64,000 bases of DNA from Buttiauxella brennerae ATCC 51605 (GCF_001654925.1 NZ_LXER01000007.1:62001-126000); one strand, 5' to 3'. Positions 1 to 11,291 are shown, counted from the stretch's first letter. The notes: generated from the sequence alone by a model not told the origin. Translations and numbers: made by a program.

Positions 1-192
1 CCTGGCAAACGTGAAAGCCGCTATATGCATCTTTTCAGCGGCGATGTTGATGCGTCGCAGGTTGCAGCATCAGCATCAGAAAGCAGCATTGCCCCTGCTG
101 GTGATTTAACGGCGCGTGTCGAACAGCTCGAAAATGAAGTTGCCGATCTTAAGCAGCGCCTGGATTCACTGCTCGCTCATCTCGGAGATTAA
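1..192 (+). CDS. yceH: YceH family protein (DUF480), 3' end only
   Basis: Open reading frame 1 runs from the window edge to TAA at 190-192 and gives the last 63 residues. The tail is rich in heptad-like Leu/Val/Glu residues ([15 protein letters not shown]), so it probably ends in a short coiled coil, as E. coli YceH does. The call rests mainly on position directly before mviM and on this tail. The family is predicted to hold winged-helix folds, and its biochemical role is not established. The start lies outside the window. The stop is immediately followed by the mviM start, so the two are co-transcribed. Confidence 0.8.
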   Translation, partial: PGKRESRYMHLFSGDVDASQVAASASESSIAPAGDLTARVEQLENEVADLKQRLDSLLAHLGD

Positions 193-195
193 TTG

Positions 196-1119
196 ATGAC
201 TAAACTTCGCGTAGGTGTTGTCGGTTTAGGGGGCATTGCCCAAAAAGCATGGTTGCCTGTTTTGGGTGCTTCCAGCGACTGGACGCTTCAGGGGGCGTTT
301 TCCCCAACACAGGTGAAAGCGCAGAAAGTCTGTGATACCTGGCGTATCCCCTATATTCCTTCTATTGCTGAACTGGCGGCGCAGTGTGATGCCGTGTTTG
401 TTCACAGCGCGACCAGCAGCCATTACGCCGTAGTCAGCGAGTTATTGCAGGCAGGCGTCAATGTGTGTGTCGATAAACCGCTGGCTGAAAATCTGGCCGA
501 CGCTGAACGTTTAGTGGAAATGGCTCATCGTAACAAACGGACGTTGATGGTCGGCTTTAACCGCCGCTTTTCCCCGTTGTATCAGGACTTGAAAGCGAAA
601 CTGGCCAATGGTGCCTCGGTGCGTATGGACAAACACCGTGCCGATAGCGTCGGGCCAAACGATCTGCGTTTTACGTTGCTTGATGATTATCTGCATGTGG
701 TTGATACCGCACTGTGGCTGGGTGGCGGCGAAGCGCAATTACAAAGCGGCACGTTGTTGACTAACGACCAGGGCCAAATGTTATTTGCTGAGCATCACTT
801 TGCCAGTGGCAACCTACAAATTACCACCAGCATGCATCGCCGTGCCGGTAGCCAGCGCGAATGGGTGCAGGGCGTGACTGACGGCGGTTTATACGACGTG
901 ACTGATATGCGCGAATGGCGCGAAGAGTGTGGCAGTGGTGTGGTTAATCGCCCCATTCCAGGCTGGCAAACCACACTCGAACAGCGTGGTTTTGTCGGTT
1001 GTGCGCGTCATTTTCTTGATTGTGTGGCAAATCAGACAGTTCCTGAAACCGCAGGTGAGCAGGCATTGATGGCCCAGCGCGTGGTTGAGAAATTGTGGCG
1101 CGAAGCCATGAGCGAATAA
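196..1119 (+). CDS. mviM: Gfo/Idh/MocA-family oxidoreductase MviM
   Basis: A protein of 307 residues with the family's Rossmann signature near the N-terminus (VGVVGLGGIAQKAW, residues 6-19) and the DKP motif (93-95) that contributes the catalytic-region lysine in Gfo/Idh/MocA dehydrogenases. Length and sequence match E. coli MviM/YceM throughout, and the C-terminus ends in EAMSE. Such enzymes use NAD(P) to oxidise or reduce sugar-like substrates, but the substrate of MviM is unknown. ATG 196 is taken as start. A TTG at 193, directly after the yceH stop, would add one residue. It lies upstream of murJ but has not been tied to peptidoglycan synthesis. Confidence 0.92.
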   Translation: MTKLRVGVVGLGGIAQKAWLPVLGASSDWTLQGAFSPTQVKAQKVCDTWRIPYIPSIAELAAQCDAVFVHSATSSHYAVVSELLQAGVNVCVDKPLAENLADAERLVEMAHRNKRTLMVGFNRRFSPLYQDLKAKLANGASVRMDKHRADSVGPNDLRFTLLDDYLHVVDTALWLGGGEAQLQSGTLLTNDQGQMLFAEHHFASGNLQITTSMHRRAGSQREWVQGVTDGGLYDVTDMREWREECGSGVVNRPIPGWQTTLEQRGFVGCARHFLDCVANQTVPETAGEQALMAQRVVEKLWREAMSE

Positions 1120-1192
1120 CGCGGTAACATCTGATAGTAGTAATTCGGCTGGGTATCGGTAGACTAAGCGCCTGAACGAAATGCCCCTTAAC

Positions 1193-1213
1193 AACGCCTG
1201 CCTTGCAGGCGTT
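1193..1213 (+). terminator. Hairpin between mviM and murJ (weak terminator or attenuator)
   Basis: A perfect 9-bp inverted repeat (aacgcctgc / gcaggcgtt, 3-base loop) lies in the 118-base gap before murJ. It is followed by gatgtttgt rather than a clean T run, so termination would be partial at best. Confidence 0.4.
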
Positions 1214-1237
1214 GATGTTTGTGGAACCATATAATAA

Positions 1238-2773
<1,536 letters not shown>

Positions 2774-2789
2774 CGAGATGGCAATTTAT

Positions 2790-2823
2790 CGTGCCGACAT
2801 GTGCCAAAGACATAGTCGGCACG
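2790..2823 (+). other. Strong stem-loop between murJ and the cold-shock-domain gene
   Basis: The 9-bp perfect stem cgtgccgac / gtcggcacg is extended by atgt / acat with a one-base bulge. No T run follows, so it is not a classical Rho-independent terminator. It could be the murJ mRNA 3' end or a structure in the leader of the downstream cold-shock-domain gene, 68 bases away. Confidence 0.45.
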
Positions 2824-2891
2824 CGCATTCTGCATTAAACTGCGCGCTGCAAAATTTGACTTATTGAATGATTAATTAGGCGGTAATAGCG

Positions 2892-3371
2892 ATGCACGGG
2901 ACAATCACAACCTGGTTTGAAGATAAAGGTTTCGGTTTTATCAAAGATGAAAACGGTGACAATCGTTATTTTCATGTGATTAAGGTCGCCAACCCTGAAC
3001 TGATTAAGAAAGATGCTTCAGTCACTTTCGAGCCAACGACGAACAACAAAGGCCTGTCGGCATTTTCTGTGAAGGTTGAACCAGACAGCAAGTACATTTA
3101 TATCGCAGGCGAGCGCATGAAAATCACCTCGATTAAATCCTTCCTGGTTTACAGCGAAGAAGTGCCTGCCGAAACCAAGATTGATAAAGAGAATGCGGTG
3201 CTGTCTGTGGGCGCATTGATGAATAGCATTCGTCCGAAGGTTGACCCGAAACAGGGTCAGATGCGTACCTTGAAAAAGCTGGCAGTGACCACGTTCCAGG
3301 GCACGACGTTAATCTTTTCGGAAGATGAGATTGATGTAGAAGCGACAATGAAGATTCTGAAGGGTCTTTAA
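2892..3371 (+). CDS. Cold-shock-domain protein with unknown C-terminal region
   Basis: A protein of 159 residues. Residues 1-65 look like a cold-shock/OB fold: MHGTITTWFEDKGFGFIKDE carries the RNP1-like KGFGFI (12-17), and YFHVIKV (26-32) stands where RNP2 normally sits. The usual VFVH is replaced by YFHV, so the domain is divergent. Residues 68-159 form a second hydrophilic region, ending LIFSEDEIDVEATMKILKGL, that I do not recognise. Classical Csp proteins are about 70 residues, so this is a two-part protein, probably binding RNA or single-stranded DNA. ATG 2892 is preceded by AGGCGG about 11 bases upstream. E. coli has no gene here: murJ is followed directly by flgN. It is monocistronic, with its own terminator. 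Confidence 0.8.
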   Translation: MHGTITTWFEDKGFGFIKDENGDNRYFHVIKVANPELIKKDASVTFEPTTNNKGLSAFSVKVEPDSKYIYIAGERMKITSIKSFLVYSEEVPAETKIDKENAVLSVGALMNSIRPKVDPKQGQMRTLKKLAVTTFQGTTLIFSEDEIDVEATMKILKGL

Positions 3372-3380
3372 CGCGTTACC

Positions 3381-3414
3381 AGGGCGGTGCTTTGAAACCG
3401 CCCTTATTCTTTCT
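3381..3414 (+). terminator. Rho-independent terminator of the cold-shock-domain gene
   Basis: The stem agggcggt / accgccct (3381-3388 and 3397-3404, 8-base loop) is followed by the T-rich tattctttct. It lies 9 bases after the gene's stop and before the convergent flgN end. Confidence 0.8.
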
Positions 3415-3434
3415 GATTTAAAATTGTATCTGAC

Positions 3435-3857
3435 TTAAATCGTAATCTTCTTTCCGCCACGACTCACCGTCGTCGCTTGCCCGTCAGCACCGTATAGATT
3501 CGGTTCCTGATGCGGCTTGAGTACCGCTAGCGCTTGTTCATTACGCGCTAACTGATCCTCTAATAACCAACCGTTATGCTGGTTGATATCACGTAAATGC
3601 TGCGTTTTCTGCGTAATCGTCTGCCAACGCTGGCTAATATCCGTGCTGCCTGTATTTTCAACTTTTTGTGCGTCACGGCGAAGCTGTTCGAGATAATCCA
3701 GCGTCGCAAGTAGCGAGCTTTTATCTTCAGTAATGCGCTGCAACGCACTGCCATTAACATGGCCTGCGGATAATTGTTGCTGCTCGGCGTCCATCACCTC
3801 TTTAAGAGAGTTGAGCACCACAGTCATTTGATCCATCACTTCTAACAGACGATTCAT
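3435..3857 (-). CDS. flgN: Flagellar export chaperone FlgN
   Basis: A cytoplasmic chaperone that binds the C-terminal regions of the hook-filament junction proteins FlgK and FlgL and delivers them to the flagellar type III export gate. It has 140 residues, mostly helical, starting MNRLLEVMDQMTVVLNSLKEVM, in line with the FlgN family. It follows flgM with only 4 bases between the flgM stop and its ATG at 3857, so the pair is translated from one message. Its clients flgK and flgL are encoded at 12505-15148. Confidence 0.95.
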   Translation of the reverse strand: MNRLLEVMDQMTVVLNSLKEVMDAEQQQLSAGHVNGSALQRITEDKSSLLATLDYLEQLRRDAQKVENTGSTDISQRWQTITQKTQHLRDINQHNGWLLEDQLARNEQALAVLKPHQEPNLYGADGQATTVSRGGKKITI

Positions 3858-3861
3858 GCAA

Positions 3862-4155
3862 TTAATTACTCGAGATAGAGCTTTGAGCTTCCTGGATTAA
3901 CGCATCGGCGATTTTGCCGGTATCCATTTTAAGCTCACCGTTGCGGATCGCCGTTTTGAGTGCTTCAACGCGTTCCATATTAATATCACCGCTGCCCGGC
4001 TGAATTAACTTAGCCTGCGCGTCGCTGAGTGTCACATTGGTGCTGTTTGGGGTCGTGCTTTTTTCCAGACGGCTCTTTTGAATCGGAGCTTCTGGCGTTT
4101 CACGCGGTTGTACGGTACTCACCGGCTTTAAAGGAGAAGTGCGATCAATGCTCAT
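3862..4155 (-). CDS. flgM: Anti-sigma-28 factor FlgM
   Basis: Binds and inhibits the flagellar sigma factor FliA until the hook-basal body is complete, and is then exported through the flagellum. It has 97 residues, equal to E. coli FlgM. The N-terminus [19 protein letters not shown] is nearly invariant, and the C-terminal half ([10 protein letters not shown], then [26 protein letters not shown]) is the sigma-binding region. A longer frame could begin at 4200, but ATG 4155 has a good ribosome site (gaggataaaata before ATG) and matches homologues. A sigma-28 promoter lies at 4222-4248, giving autoregulation, and the gene can also be read from flgA. Confidence 0.97.
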   Translation of the reverse strand: MSIDRTSPLKPVSTVQPRETPEAPIQKSRLEKSTTPNSTNVTLSDAQAKLIQPGSGDINMERVEALKTAIRNGELKMDTGKIADALIQEAQSSISSN

Positions 4156-4221
4156 TATTTTATCCTCATCGAGGGGGCTCGCAGCATTTGAGCCTGCCAA
4201 TATCTATCATCTGTTAACACA

Positions 4222-4248
4222 CTATCGGCAGTTGCCGCAGATTCTTTA
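4222..4248 (-). promoter_or_regulatory. Sigma-28 (FliA) promoter of flgMN
   Basis: Read on the minus strand: -35 TAAAGAAT, an 11-base spacer, then -10 GCCGATAG. The FliA consensus is TAAAGTTT-N11-GCCGATAA, so spacing is exact and the -10 matches 7 of 8. The site is 67 bases upstream of the flgM ATG, where class 3 flgM promoters lie in E. coli and Salmonella. Confidence 0.88.
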
Positions 4249-4274
4249 TAGCCTTCTTAATCGCCAGTTGAATA

Positions 4275-4934
4275 TTATAAGCTAATCAGAATATTCCCAT
4301 CAACGTCGACTGTTCCGCTCACTACTTGACCAGAATCCATTCGCACCCGAGCATTCTGCGCAACAGCCGCATTGTTGAGTGCTTTGCCTTCACTGTTGAC
4401 ACTAAAACCTTCGCCTGCCGCAACCACCTGTACCCGCTGCCCGGCTTTGACTCGCCATGACTGGCGCACCATTGACAGCATAATGGGCTGGCCAGGAGCG
4501 ATATCGCGCAGTGTGACCGCATCGTTTGCCTGGCGGATATCCAACATGGCGCGCGGAGGGAGTTGATCCAGCCGCCCGCGCTTAAGTTGTACCTGACTTT
4601 CATTCATCACGCTGCCACGCGGTAGCGCCTGTGCTGCAACCACGTAATTCCCTGTCGCCTGCACTTCAGCCTGAATAAAGCGTTTGTCATTCCCGCATCG
4701 CGCTAACACGCTCACGGTTCCCCACAGGCGACCATTACCCGGCATAGAAAAATCGGGAAGTGGGCAGGAGGGTAATTGCGCATCGGGGGTTTTCACCTTT
4801 ACCGCTACTTCATCGCTTATTCCCGCCAGACGCTGCTGAAAAAACTGGCTCAAAGGTGCATCCAGAATACTGGCGAATGCCGGTTGGCATGCCAGTAAAA
4901 GCGCAATCGTGCTCCAGGTTTTCAGGCCGTTCAT
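4275..4934 (-). CDS. flgA: Flagellar P-ring assembly chaperone FlgA
   Basis: A periplasmic chaperone that binds FlgI and helps it polymerise into the P ring around the rod. It has 219 residues with a Sec signal peptide (MNGLKTWSTIALLLACQPAFA, cleavage after about residue 21). The C-terminal half is the SAF-like domain of FlgA (RGSVMNESQVQLKRGRLDQLPPR onward) and ends VSGTVDVDGNILISL. It is divergent from flgB, and the 152-base gap holds an FlhDC-like box, so it is a class 2 flagellar gene. It is followed by flgM, which also has its own sigma-28 promoter. Confidence 0.96.
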   Translation of the reverse strand: MNGLKTWSTIALLLACQPAFASILDAPLSQFFQQRLAGISDEVAVKVKTPDAQLPSCPLPDFSMPGNGRLWGTVSVLARCGNDKRFIQAEVQATGNYVVAAQALPRGSVMNESQVQLKRGRLDQLPPRAMLDIRQANDAVTLRDIAPGQPIMLSMVRQSWRVKAGQRVQVVAAGEGFSVNSEGKALNNAAVAQNARVRMDSGQVVSGTVDVDGNILISL

Positions 4935-4987
4935 GACGTCTCTCCTTGTTCAGGTTGCAGTGATTTTAACCGCACACGGAATTGATC

Positions 4988-5029
4988 AAGGCGACAAATA
5001 GCGACGCATTTTGTGTCTATTCCAACGAT
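4988..5029. promoter_or_regulatory. FlhD4C2-like binding site between flgA and flgB
   Basis: The half-site AAGGCGACAAATAGCG (4988-5003) fits the FlhDC consensus AA(C/T)G(C/G)N2-3AAATA(A/G)CG with one mismatch. An imperfect inverted half-site ending in AATAG lies at about 5013-5029 after a 9-base spacer. This is the expected class 2 control region for divergent flgAMN and flgBCDEFGHIJ. The call rests on pattern match and position. Confidence 0.6.
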
Positions 5030-5086
5030 AACGCACGCGTAAGGGGCTTTAAGCTGTCGGACAAATCCTAATTATGCGGAGGGAAC

Positions 5087-5503
5087 ATGCTAGACAAACT
5101 GGATGCCGCGCTGCGATTTCAGCAAGAAGCGATAAATTTGCGCGCCCAGCGTCAGGAGATTCTGGCAGCGAATATCGCCAATGCCGATACCCCAGGCTAT
5201 CAGGCTCGCGATATAGATTTTGCCAGTGAAATGAAAAAAGTGATGGACCGAGGACGCGTTGAAGGCAGCGGCGTATCGCTTGCTCTTACCTCTTCGCGCC
5301 ATATTCCGGCACAAACTCAAACTGTCCCACAGCTTGATCTCCTCTACCGCATTCCTGACCAGCCATCCATGGATGGCAACACCGTCGACATGGACCGCGA
5401 ACGTACACAATTTGCCGATAACAGCCTGAAATACCAGTCAGATCTGACGGTTCTCGGCGGCCAAATCAAGGGCATGATGTCTGTGCTGCAACAGGGTGGC
5501 TAA
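5087..5503 (+). CDS. flgB: Flagellar proximal rod protein FlgB
   Basis: A proximal rod subunit joined to FliE at the MS ring, exported by the flagellar type III system. It has 138 residues as in E. coli. The N-terminal [18 protein letters not shown] (about residues 29-46) is the flagellar rod-protein signature, and the C-terminus is the helical half of the D0 domain. ATG 5087 follows a strong gcggagggaac ribosome site. It is first gene of the flgB-J operon. The flgC start follows 3 bases after its stop. Confidence 0.97.
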   Translation: MLDKLDAALRFQQEAINLRAQRQEILAANIANADTPGYQARDIDFASEMKKVMDRGRVEGSGVSLALTSSRHIPAQTQTVPQLDLLYRIPDQPSMDGNTVDMDRERTQFADNSLKYQSDLTVLGGQIKGMMSVLQQGG

Positions 5504-5506
5504 TCA

Positions 5507-5911
5507 ATGGCTTTACTGAATATTTTTGATATTGCTGGTTCAGCGATGGCCGCGCAGTCCAAGCGTATGAACGTGGCGGCGAGTAACCTGGCAAACGCCG
5601 ATAGTGCAACCGGGCCCGACGGCCAACCGTATCGCGCCAAGCAGGTGGTATTCGAAGTCGATGCCGCCCCAGGTGCGGAAACCGGCGGTGTGAAAGTTAC
5701 TGGCGTGCAGGAAAGCCAGGAGCCTGACAAGTTGGTATTCCAGCCGGGCAACCCGCTGGCGGATGCCAAAGGTTACGTGAAAATGCCAAATGTGGATGTG
5801 GTGGGTGAGATGGTCAATAGCATGTCTGCATCACGCAGCTACCAGGCCAACGTGGAAGTCCTCAACACCGTGAAAAGCATGATGTTGAAAACCCTGACTC
5901 TTGGTCAATAA
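5507..5911 (+). CDS. flgC: Flagellar proximal rod protein FlgC
   Basis: A proximal rod subunit of the flagellar basal body. It has 134 residues, the E. coli length. It shows the N-terminal [16 protein letters not shown] rod signature (about 24-39) and the C-terminal helix [19 protein letters not shown] that pairs with it to form the D0 coiled coil. ATG 5507 lies 3 bases after the flgB stop. The TAA at 5909-5911 overlaps the ribosome site of flgD. Confidence 0.97.
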   Translation: MALLNIFDIAGSAMAAQSKRMNVAASNLANADSATGPDGQPYRAKQVVFEVDAAPGAETGGVKVTGVQESQEPDKLVFQPGNPLADAKGYVKMPNVDVVGEMVNSMSASRSYQANVEVLNTVKSMMLKTLTLGQ

Positions 5912-5921
5912 GGAGTGATTG

Positions 5922-6599
5922 ATGGGCATCGCCGTTAATATGAATGACACCACGACCAGTGGTATCAGTGCAACATCGGGTAACAGTAGCCTGACCGGTA
6001 GCAGCAGCGCCGACCTTCAGAGTAGCTTCCTGACGCTGCTGGTTGCGCAGCTGAAAAACCAGGACCCGACTAACCCTCTGCAAAATAACGAACTGACCAC
6101 CCAACTGGCGCAAATCAGTACCGTGAGCGGTATTGAGAAGCTTAATACGACGCTGGGTTCGGTTTCCGGGCAGTTAACCAATAACCAGTCTGTTCAGTCG
6201 AGTGCCTTGATTGGTCATGGTGTGATGATCCCAGGCTCTAAAATTCTGGCAGGCAAAGAGGCGACCACGCCGTTTGGTGTTGAGTTGCAGCAGGCCGCCG
6301 ATAAAGTCACCGCAACTATCACGGATAACACCGGCAAAGTGGTGCGCACACTGGATATTGGTGCACTCACCGCAGGCGTTCATACCTTCACATGGGACGG
6401 CACGACGACGGACGGCACAACGGCACCAGACGGGGCTTACAACGTTGCCATCAGTGCCTCTAATGGCGGGACACAACTGGTTGCTCAGCCGCTTAATTTT
6501 GCGATGGTCAACGGTGTGACACTCAGTAACGGCAAGACCTTGCTCGACCTCGGTACTTACGGCACCTCCACTCTCGACGACATCAGGCAGATTATTTAA
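5922..6599 (+). CDS. flgD: Flagellar hook scaffolding/capping protein FlgD
   Basis: Forms the temporary cap at the tip of the growing hook, under which FlgE subunits assemble. It is discarded and replaced by FlgK. It has 225 residues against 231 in E. coli, with the N-terminal export/cap segment (DLQSSFLTLLVAQLKNQDPTNPLQNNELTTQLAQIS, about 36-71) almost unchanged and a C-terminal Ig-like/Tudor-like region (DKVTATITDNTGKVVRT onward). ATG 5922 is chosen because AGGAG stands 6 bases upstream. A TTG at 5919 would add one residue. Confidence 0.96.
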   Translation: MGIAVNMNDTTTSGISATSGNSSLTGSSSADLQSSFLTLLVAQLKNQDPTNPLQNNELTTQLAQISTVSGIEKLNTTLGSVSGQLTNNQSVQSSALIGHGVMIPGSKILAGKEATTPFGVELQQAADKVTATITDNTGKVVRTLDIGALTAGVHTFTWDGTTTDGTTAPDGAYNVAISASNGGTQLVAQPLNFAMVNGVTLSNGKTLLDLGTYGTSTLDDIRQII

Positions 6600-6626
6600 G
6601 CCTTCAACCCTTTGCAGGAGTAAGAC

Positions 6627-7835
6627 ATGGCCTTTTCTCAAGCGGTCAGCGGCCTGAATGCCGCCGCGACCAACCTGGACGTGATTGGTAACAACATTGC
6701 CAACTCAGCCACCTACGGTTTTAAATCCGGCAGCGTTTCTTTCGCTGATATGTTCGCAGGCTCAAAAGTGGGCCTGGGCGTTAAAGTTGCAGGCGTCACT
6801 CAGGACTTTAACGATGGCACCACCACCAACACGGGTCGTGGTCTGGATGTCGCGATTAGCCAGAATGGTTTCTTCCGTATGGTAGACACTAACGGTTCGG
6901 TCTTTTACAGCCGTAACGGCCAGTTCACCTTAGATGCCAACCGTAACCTGGTGAACATGCAGGGGATGCAACTGACGGGTTATCCGGCAGCTGGCACGCC
7001 GCCAACTATTCAGCAGGGTGCCAACCCAACCGGACTTTCCGTCCCGAATACATTGATGGCGGCAAAAACCACCACCACCGCATCTATGCAGGTCAACCTG
7101 AACTCGACGGACGCAACGCCTGCAAAATCTCCGTTTAGTGCGACCGATTCTGATACCTACAACAAGAAAGGTTCTATCACTGTCTTTGACAGCCAGGGTA
7201 ACGCCCACGATATGAACGTGTTCTTTGTGAAATCGTCAACGGCGAATACCTGGGATGTGTACACCCAGGACAGCAGTGTGGCAGGCAGCCCGGTAACACC
7301 AGGGGCATCAATGGTGTTTAGCCCAAATGGTACGCTGACTTCGGGTGGCACCAATAAGCTGACGACCGGCGCAATCAATGGTGCGACTCCCGCGACATTT
7401 GATCTCAGCTTCCTGAACTCCATGCAACAAAACACCGGCTCCAACAACATCGTTGCTGCGAATCAGAATGGTTATAAGCCAGGCGATTTGGTGAGCTACC
7501 AGATTAACGATGACGGCACCATTGTCGGTAACTACTCCAACGAGCAGACCCAATTGTTAGGCCAGATTGTGCTGTCTAACTTTGCCAACCCGGAAGGTTT
7601 GTCTTCTGAAGGGAACAACGTGTGGTCGGCGACTAACTCCTCAGGCGTTGCGCTGTTAGGTACCGCGGGTTCAGGCAACTTCGGCACGCTGACTAACGGG
7701 GCTCTCGAGTCTTCGAACGTTGATCTGAGTAAAGAACTGGTCAACATGATTGTTGCGCAGCGTAACTACCAGTCCAACGCGCAAACCATCAAAACTCAGG
7801 ACCAGATCCTCAACACCCTGGTTAACCTGCGCTAA
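6627..7835 (+). CDS. flgE: Flagellar hook protein FlgE
   Basis: The main subunit of the hook, the flexible joint between rod and filament. It has 402 residues, the E. coli length. The N-terminus MAFSQAVSGLNAAATNLDVIGNNIANSATYGFKSG carries the rod/hook signature. The C-terminal LVNMIVAQRNYQSNAQTIKTQDQILNTLVNLR is the partner D0 helix. The middle (about 90-360) holds the surface domains and is Ser/Thr/Asn rich. It is preceded by a gcaggag ribosome site. Confidence 0.98.
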   Translation: MAFSQAVSGLNAAATNLDVIGNNIANSATYGFKSGSVSFADMFAGSKVGLGVKVAGVTQDFNDGTTTNTGRGLDVAISQNGFFRMVDTNGSVFYSRNGQFTLDANRNLVNMQGMQLTGYPAAGTPPTIQQGANPTGLSVPNTLMAAKTTTTASMQVNLNSTDATPAKSPFSATDSDTYNKKGSITVFDSQGNAHDMNVFFVKSSTANTWDVYTQDSSVAGSPVTPGASMVFSPNGTLTSGGTNKLTTGAINGATPATFDLSFLNSMQQNTGSNNIVAANQNGYKPGDLVSYQINDDGTIVGNYSNEQTQLLGQIVLSNFANPEGLSSEGNNVWSATNSSGVALLGTAGSGNFGTLTNGALESSNVDLSKELVNMIVAQRNYQSNAQTIKTQDQILNTLVNLR

Positions 7836-7854
7836 GCACTGACGGGAAAGCTTA

Positions 7855-8610
7855 ATGGATCACGCAATTTATACCGCCATGGGTGCGGCCAGTCAGACGC
7901 TAAATCAACAAGCGGTGACCGCCAGCAACCTGGCCAACGCTTCAACACCTGGCTTTCGCGCACAGCTTACCGCGTTGCGTGCCGTGCCGGTGGAAGGGCT
8001 TTCTTTGCCGACGCGCACTCTGGTGACCGCTTCAACACCGGGTGTGGATATGTCGCAAGGGCAGCTTGATTACACCCAACGCCCGCTCGATGTTGCGCTG
8101 CAACAAGACGGCTGGCTGGCGGTACAAAGTGCAGATGGTACTGAAGCTTATACCCGTAACGGCAATATGCAGGTGAGTCCTGCCGGGCAACTGACCATCG
8201 GCGGGCAACCGGTGATGGGTGAAGGTGGCCCGATTGCCGTGCCTCAGGGCGCGCAGATAACTATCGCGGCGGATGGCACGATTTCCGCCCTGAATGCGGG
8301 CGACCAGCCTAATACCGTGGCACCGATTGGCCGCCTGAAACTGGTGAAAGCGACAGGTCTGGAAGTGGTGCGTGGTGACGACGGGTTTTTCCGTTTGAGC
8401 CCAGCCGCACAGGCTACGCGCGGCGCGACCTTGCAAGCTGACGCCAGCATCTCTTTGATGCCAGGCGTGCTGGAAGGCAGCAACGTGAAACCCGTAGAAG
8501 CAATGGCCGACATGATTTCCAACGCCCGTCGTTTTGAAATGCAGATGAAGATTATTTCAAGCGTTGATGAAAACGAACAGCGTGCCAATCAGCTGTTGTC
8601 GATGACGTGA
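7855..8610 (+). CDS. flgF: Flagellar proximal rod protein FlgF
   Basis: A proximal rod subunit. It has 251 residues as in E. coli. It begins MDHAIYTAMGAASQTLNQQAVTASNLANASTPGF with the rod signature at about 24-34, and ends in the D0 helix ISNARRFEMQMKIISSVDENEQRANQLLSMT. It sits in the flg operon between flgE and flgG with short gaps, and is transcribed from the class 2 promoter upstream of flgB. Confidence 0.97.
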   Translation: MDHAIYTAMGAASQTLNQQAVTASNLANASTPGFRAQLTALRAVPVEGLSLPTRTLVTASTPGVDMSQGQLDYTQRPLDVALQQDGWLAVQSADGTEAYTRNGNMQVSPAGQLTIGGQPVMGEGGPIAVPQGAQITIAADGTISALNAGDQPNTVAPIGRLKLVKATGLEVVRGDDGFFRLSPAAQATRGATLQADASISLMPGVLEGSNVKPVEAMADMISNARRFEMQMKIISSVDENEQRANQLLSMT

Positions 8611-8629
8611 TAATCAGCCGCGAAACTAA

Positions 8630-9424
<795 letters not shown>

Positions 9425-9488
9425 GGCGGTTGCCGGTGTGATTTTTCGCGCCGGCATCCAATCGCGTAATGAACTGAAGATGAAAGCA

Positions 9489-10184
9489 ATGCAAAACCCA
9501 ATGGTTCTCCGTCCTATCGTGATGTGTCTGGTGCTCGCCACAACTGGCTGCGCGCTGATACCAACTAAACCGCTGGTTGAAGGGGCAACAACGGCCCAAC
9601 CAGTGCCTGGCCCTGCGCCAGTAGTCAATGGTTCTATTTTCCAGACAGCACAACCGGTGAACTACGGGTATCAACCCCTGTTTGAAGACCGCCGTCCACG
9701 TAACGTTGGCGACACGCTGACGATTGTGCTTCAGGAAAATGTCAGCGCCAGCAAAAGCTCGTCGGCTAATGCCAGTCGTGATGGCAAAACAAACTTTGGC
9801 TTTGACGTCACGCCGCGTTATCTCGAAGGCTTGTTCGGTAACAACCGTGCTGACGTAGACGCTTCAGGCGGCAACAGTTTCAACGGCAAAGGTGGGGCAA
9901 ATGCCAGTAACACCTTTAGCGGTACGTTAACCGTGACGGTGGATCAGGTGCTGGCAAACGGCAACCTGCACGTCGTGGGTGAAAAACAGATTGCCATTAA
10001 TCAGGGCACCGAATTTATTCGTTTCTCAGGTGTGGTGAATCCTCGCACGATCAGTGGCTCCAATACCGTGCCGTCCACACAAGTGGCGGATGCGCGCATC
10101 GAATATGTCGGTAACGGCTATATCAATGAAGCGCAGAACATGGGCTGGTTGCAACGCTTCTTCCTTAATTTATCGCCGATGTAA
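9489..10184 (+). CDS. flgH: Flagellar L-ring lipoprotein FlgH
   Basis: An outer-membrane lipoprotein forming the L ring bushing around the distal rod. A type II signal peptide with lipobox LATTGC is followed by [21 protein letters not shown], as in other FlgH proteins. The body from [25 protein letters not shown] to the end is near-identical to E. coli. ATG 9489 gives 231 residues (E. coli 232) with GAAGA 8 bases upstream. ATG 9480 and GTG 9438 are longer in-frame options with poorer ribosome sites. The gene lies 64 bases after flgG and 12 before flgI. Confidence 0.95.
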   Translation: MQNPMVLRPIVMCLVLATTGCALIPTKPLVEGATTAQPVPGPAPVVNGSIFQTAQPVNYGYQPLFEDRRPRNVGDTLTIVLQENVSASKSSSANASRDGKTNFGFDVTPRYLEGLFGNNRADVDASGGNSFNGKGGANASNTFSGTLTVTVDQVLANGNLHVVGEKQIAINQGTEFIRFSGVVNPRTISGSNTVPSTQVADARIEYVGNGYINEAQNMGWLQRFFLNLSPM

Positions 10185-10196
10185 GCGAGGGGTAAC

Positions 10197-11291
10197 ATGG
10201 CCAAATATTTATTCGGACTGCTGATGCTGGTGGCAACCTTTGCGCAAGCTGACCGTATCCGCGACCTGACCACGGTTCAGGGTGTGCGTGAGAACTCCCT
10301 GATTGGTTATGGTCTGGTGGTTGGCCTGGATGGCACGGGCGACCAGACCACACAAACGCCGTTTACCACTCAGACACTGAACAACATGCTGTCACAGTTG
10401 GGGATAACCGTTCCAGCGGGCACCAACATGCAGCTGAAGAACGTGGCAGCCGTTATGGTGACGGCGAAATACCCGGCGTTTGCACGCTCCGGGCAAAATA
10501 TTGATGTGGTGGTTTCATCAATGGGTAATGCCAAGAGCTTGCGTGGCGGCACATTGTTGATGACACCGCTGAAAGGTGCCGATAGCCAGGTTTATGCGCT
10601 GGCTCAGGGTAATATTCTGGTGGGCGGTGCTGGAGCTTCTGCCGGCGGCAGCAGCGTTCAGGTTAACCAGCTCAACGGCGGGCGCATCACTGACGGTGCG
10701 GTTATCGAACGTGAATTACCGGGCACGTTTGGCTCCGGCAATATGATCAGCCTGCAACTCAACAACGACGATTTCACGCTGGCACAGCAAATCACCGACA
10801 CCATCAACCGCTCGCGAGGGTTTGGCAGTGCTTCGGCGTTAGACGCCCGTACTATCCAGATTCGTGTGCCAACCGGTAACAGTTCGCAAGTTCGTTTGCT
10901 GGCAGATATCCAGAACCTGGAGGTCAACCTGCCCGCGCAGGATGCCAAAGTTATTATTAACTCGCGTACCGGTTCGGTGGTCATGAACCAGGAAGTGACG
11001 CTCAATACCTGTGCTGTGGCGCAGGGTAACCTGTCTGTGACGGTAAACCGCTCGGCGCAGGTGAGTCAGCCCGATACGCCATTCGGTGGCGGTCAAACTG
11101 TAGTGACGCCGCAAACGCAAATCGACCTGCGTCAGAACGGCGGTGCACTGCAACGGGTTAACGCCAGCGCGAATCTGAATAACGTGGTTCGTGCACTGAA
11201 TACCTTAGGTGCTTCACCAATGGAATTGATGTCGATTCTGCAATCAATGCAAACCGCCGGGTGTTTACGTGCCAAAGTGGAAATCATCTGA
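10197..11291 (+). CDS. flgI: Flagellar P-ring protein FlgI
   Basis: A periplasmic protein that forms the P ring within the peptidoglycan layer, folded with help from FlgA. It has 364 residues with a Sec signal peptide ([18 protein letters not shown], cut before [21 protein letters not shown]). The repeated glycine-rich segments match the family. The stop TGA overlaps the flgJ ATG by one base (position 11291), pointing to translational coupling. ATG 10197 follows gcgaggggtaac. Confidence 0.97.
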   Translation: MAKYLFGLLMLVATFAQADRIRDLTTVQGVRENSLIGYGLVVGLDGTGDQTTQTPFTTQTLNNMLSQLGITVPAGTNMQLKNVAAVMVTAKYPAFARSGQNIDVVVSSMGNAKSLRGGTLLMTPLKGADSQVYALAQGNILVGGAGASAGGSSVQVNQLNGGRITDGAVIERELPGTFGSGNMISLQLNNDDFTLAQQITDTINRSRGFGSASALDARTIQIRVPTGNSSQVRLLADIQNLEVNLPAQDAKVIINSRTGSVVMNQEVTLNTCAVAQGNLSVTVNRSAQVSQPDTPFGGGQTVVTPQTQIDLRQNGGALQRVNASANLNNVVRALNTLGASPMELMSILQSMQTAGCLRAKVEII

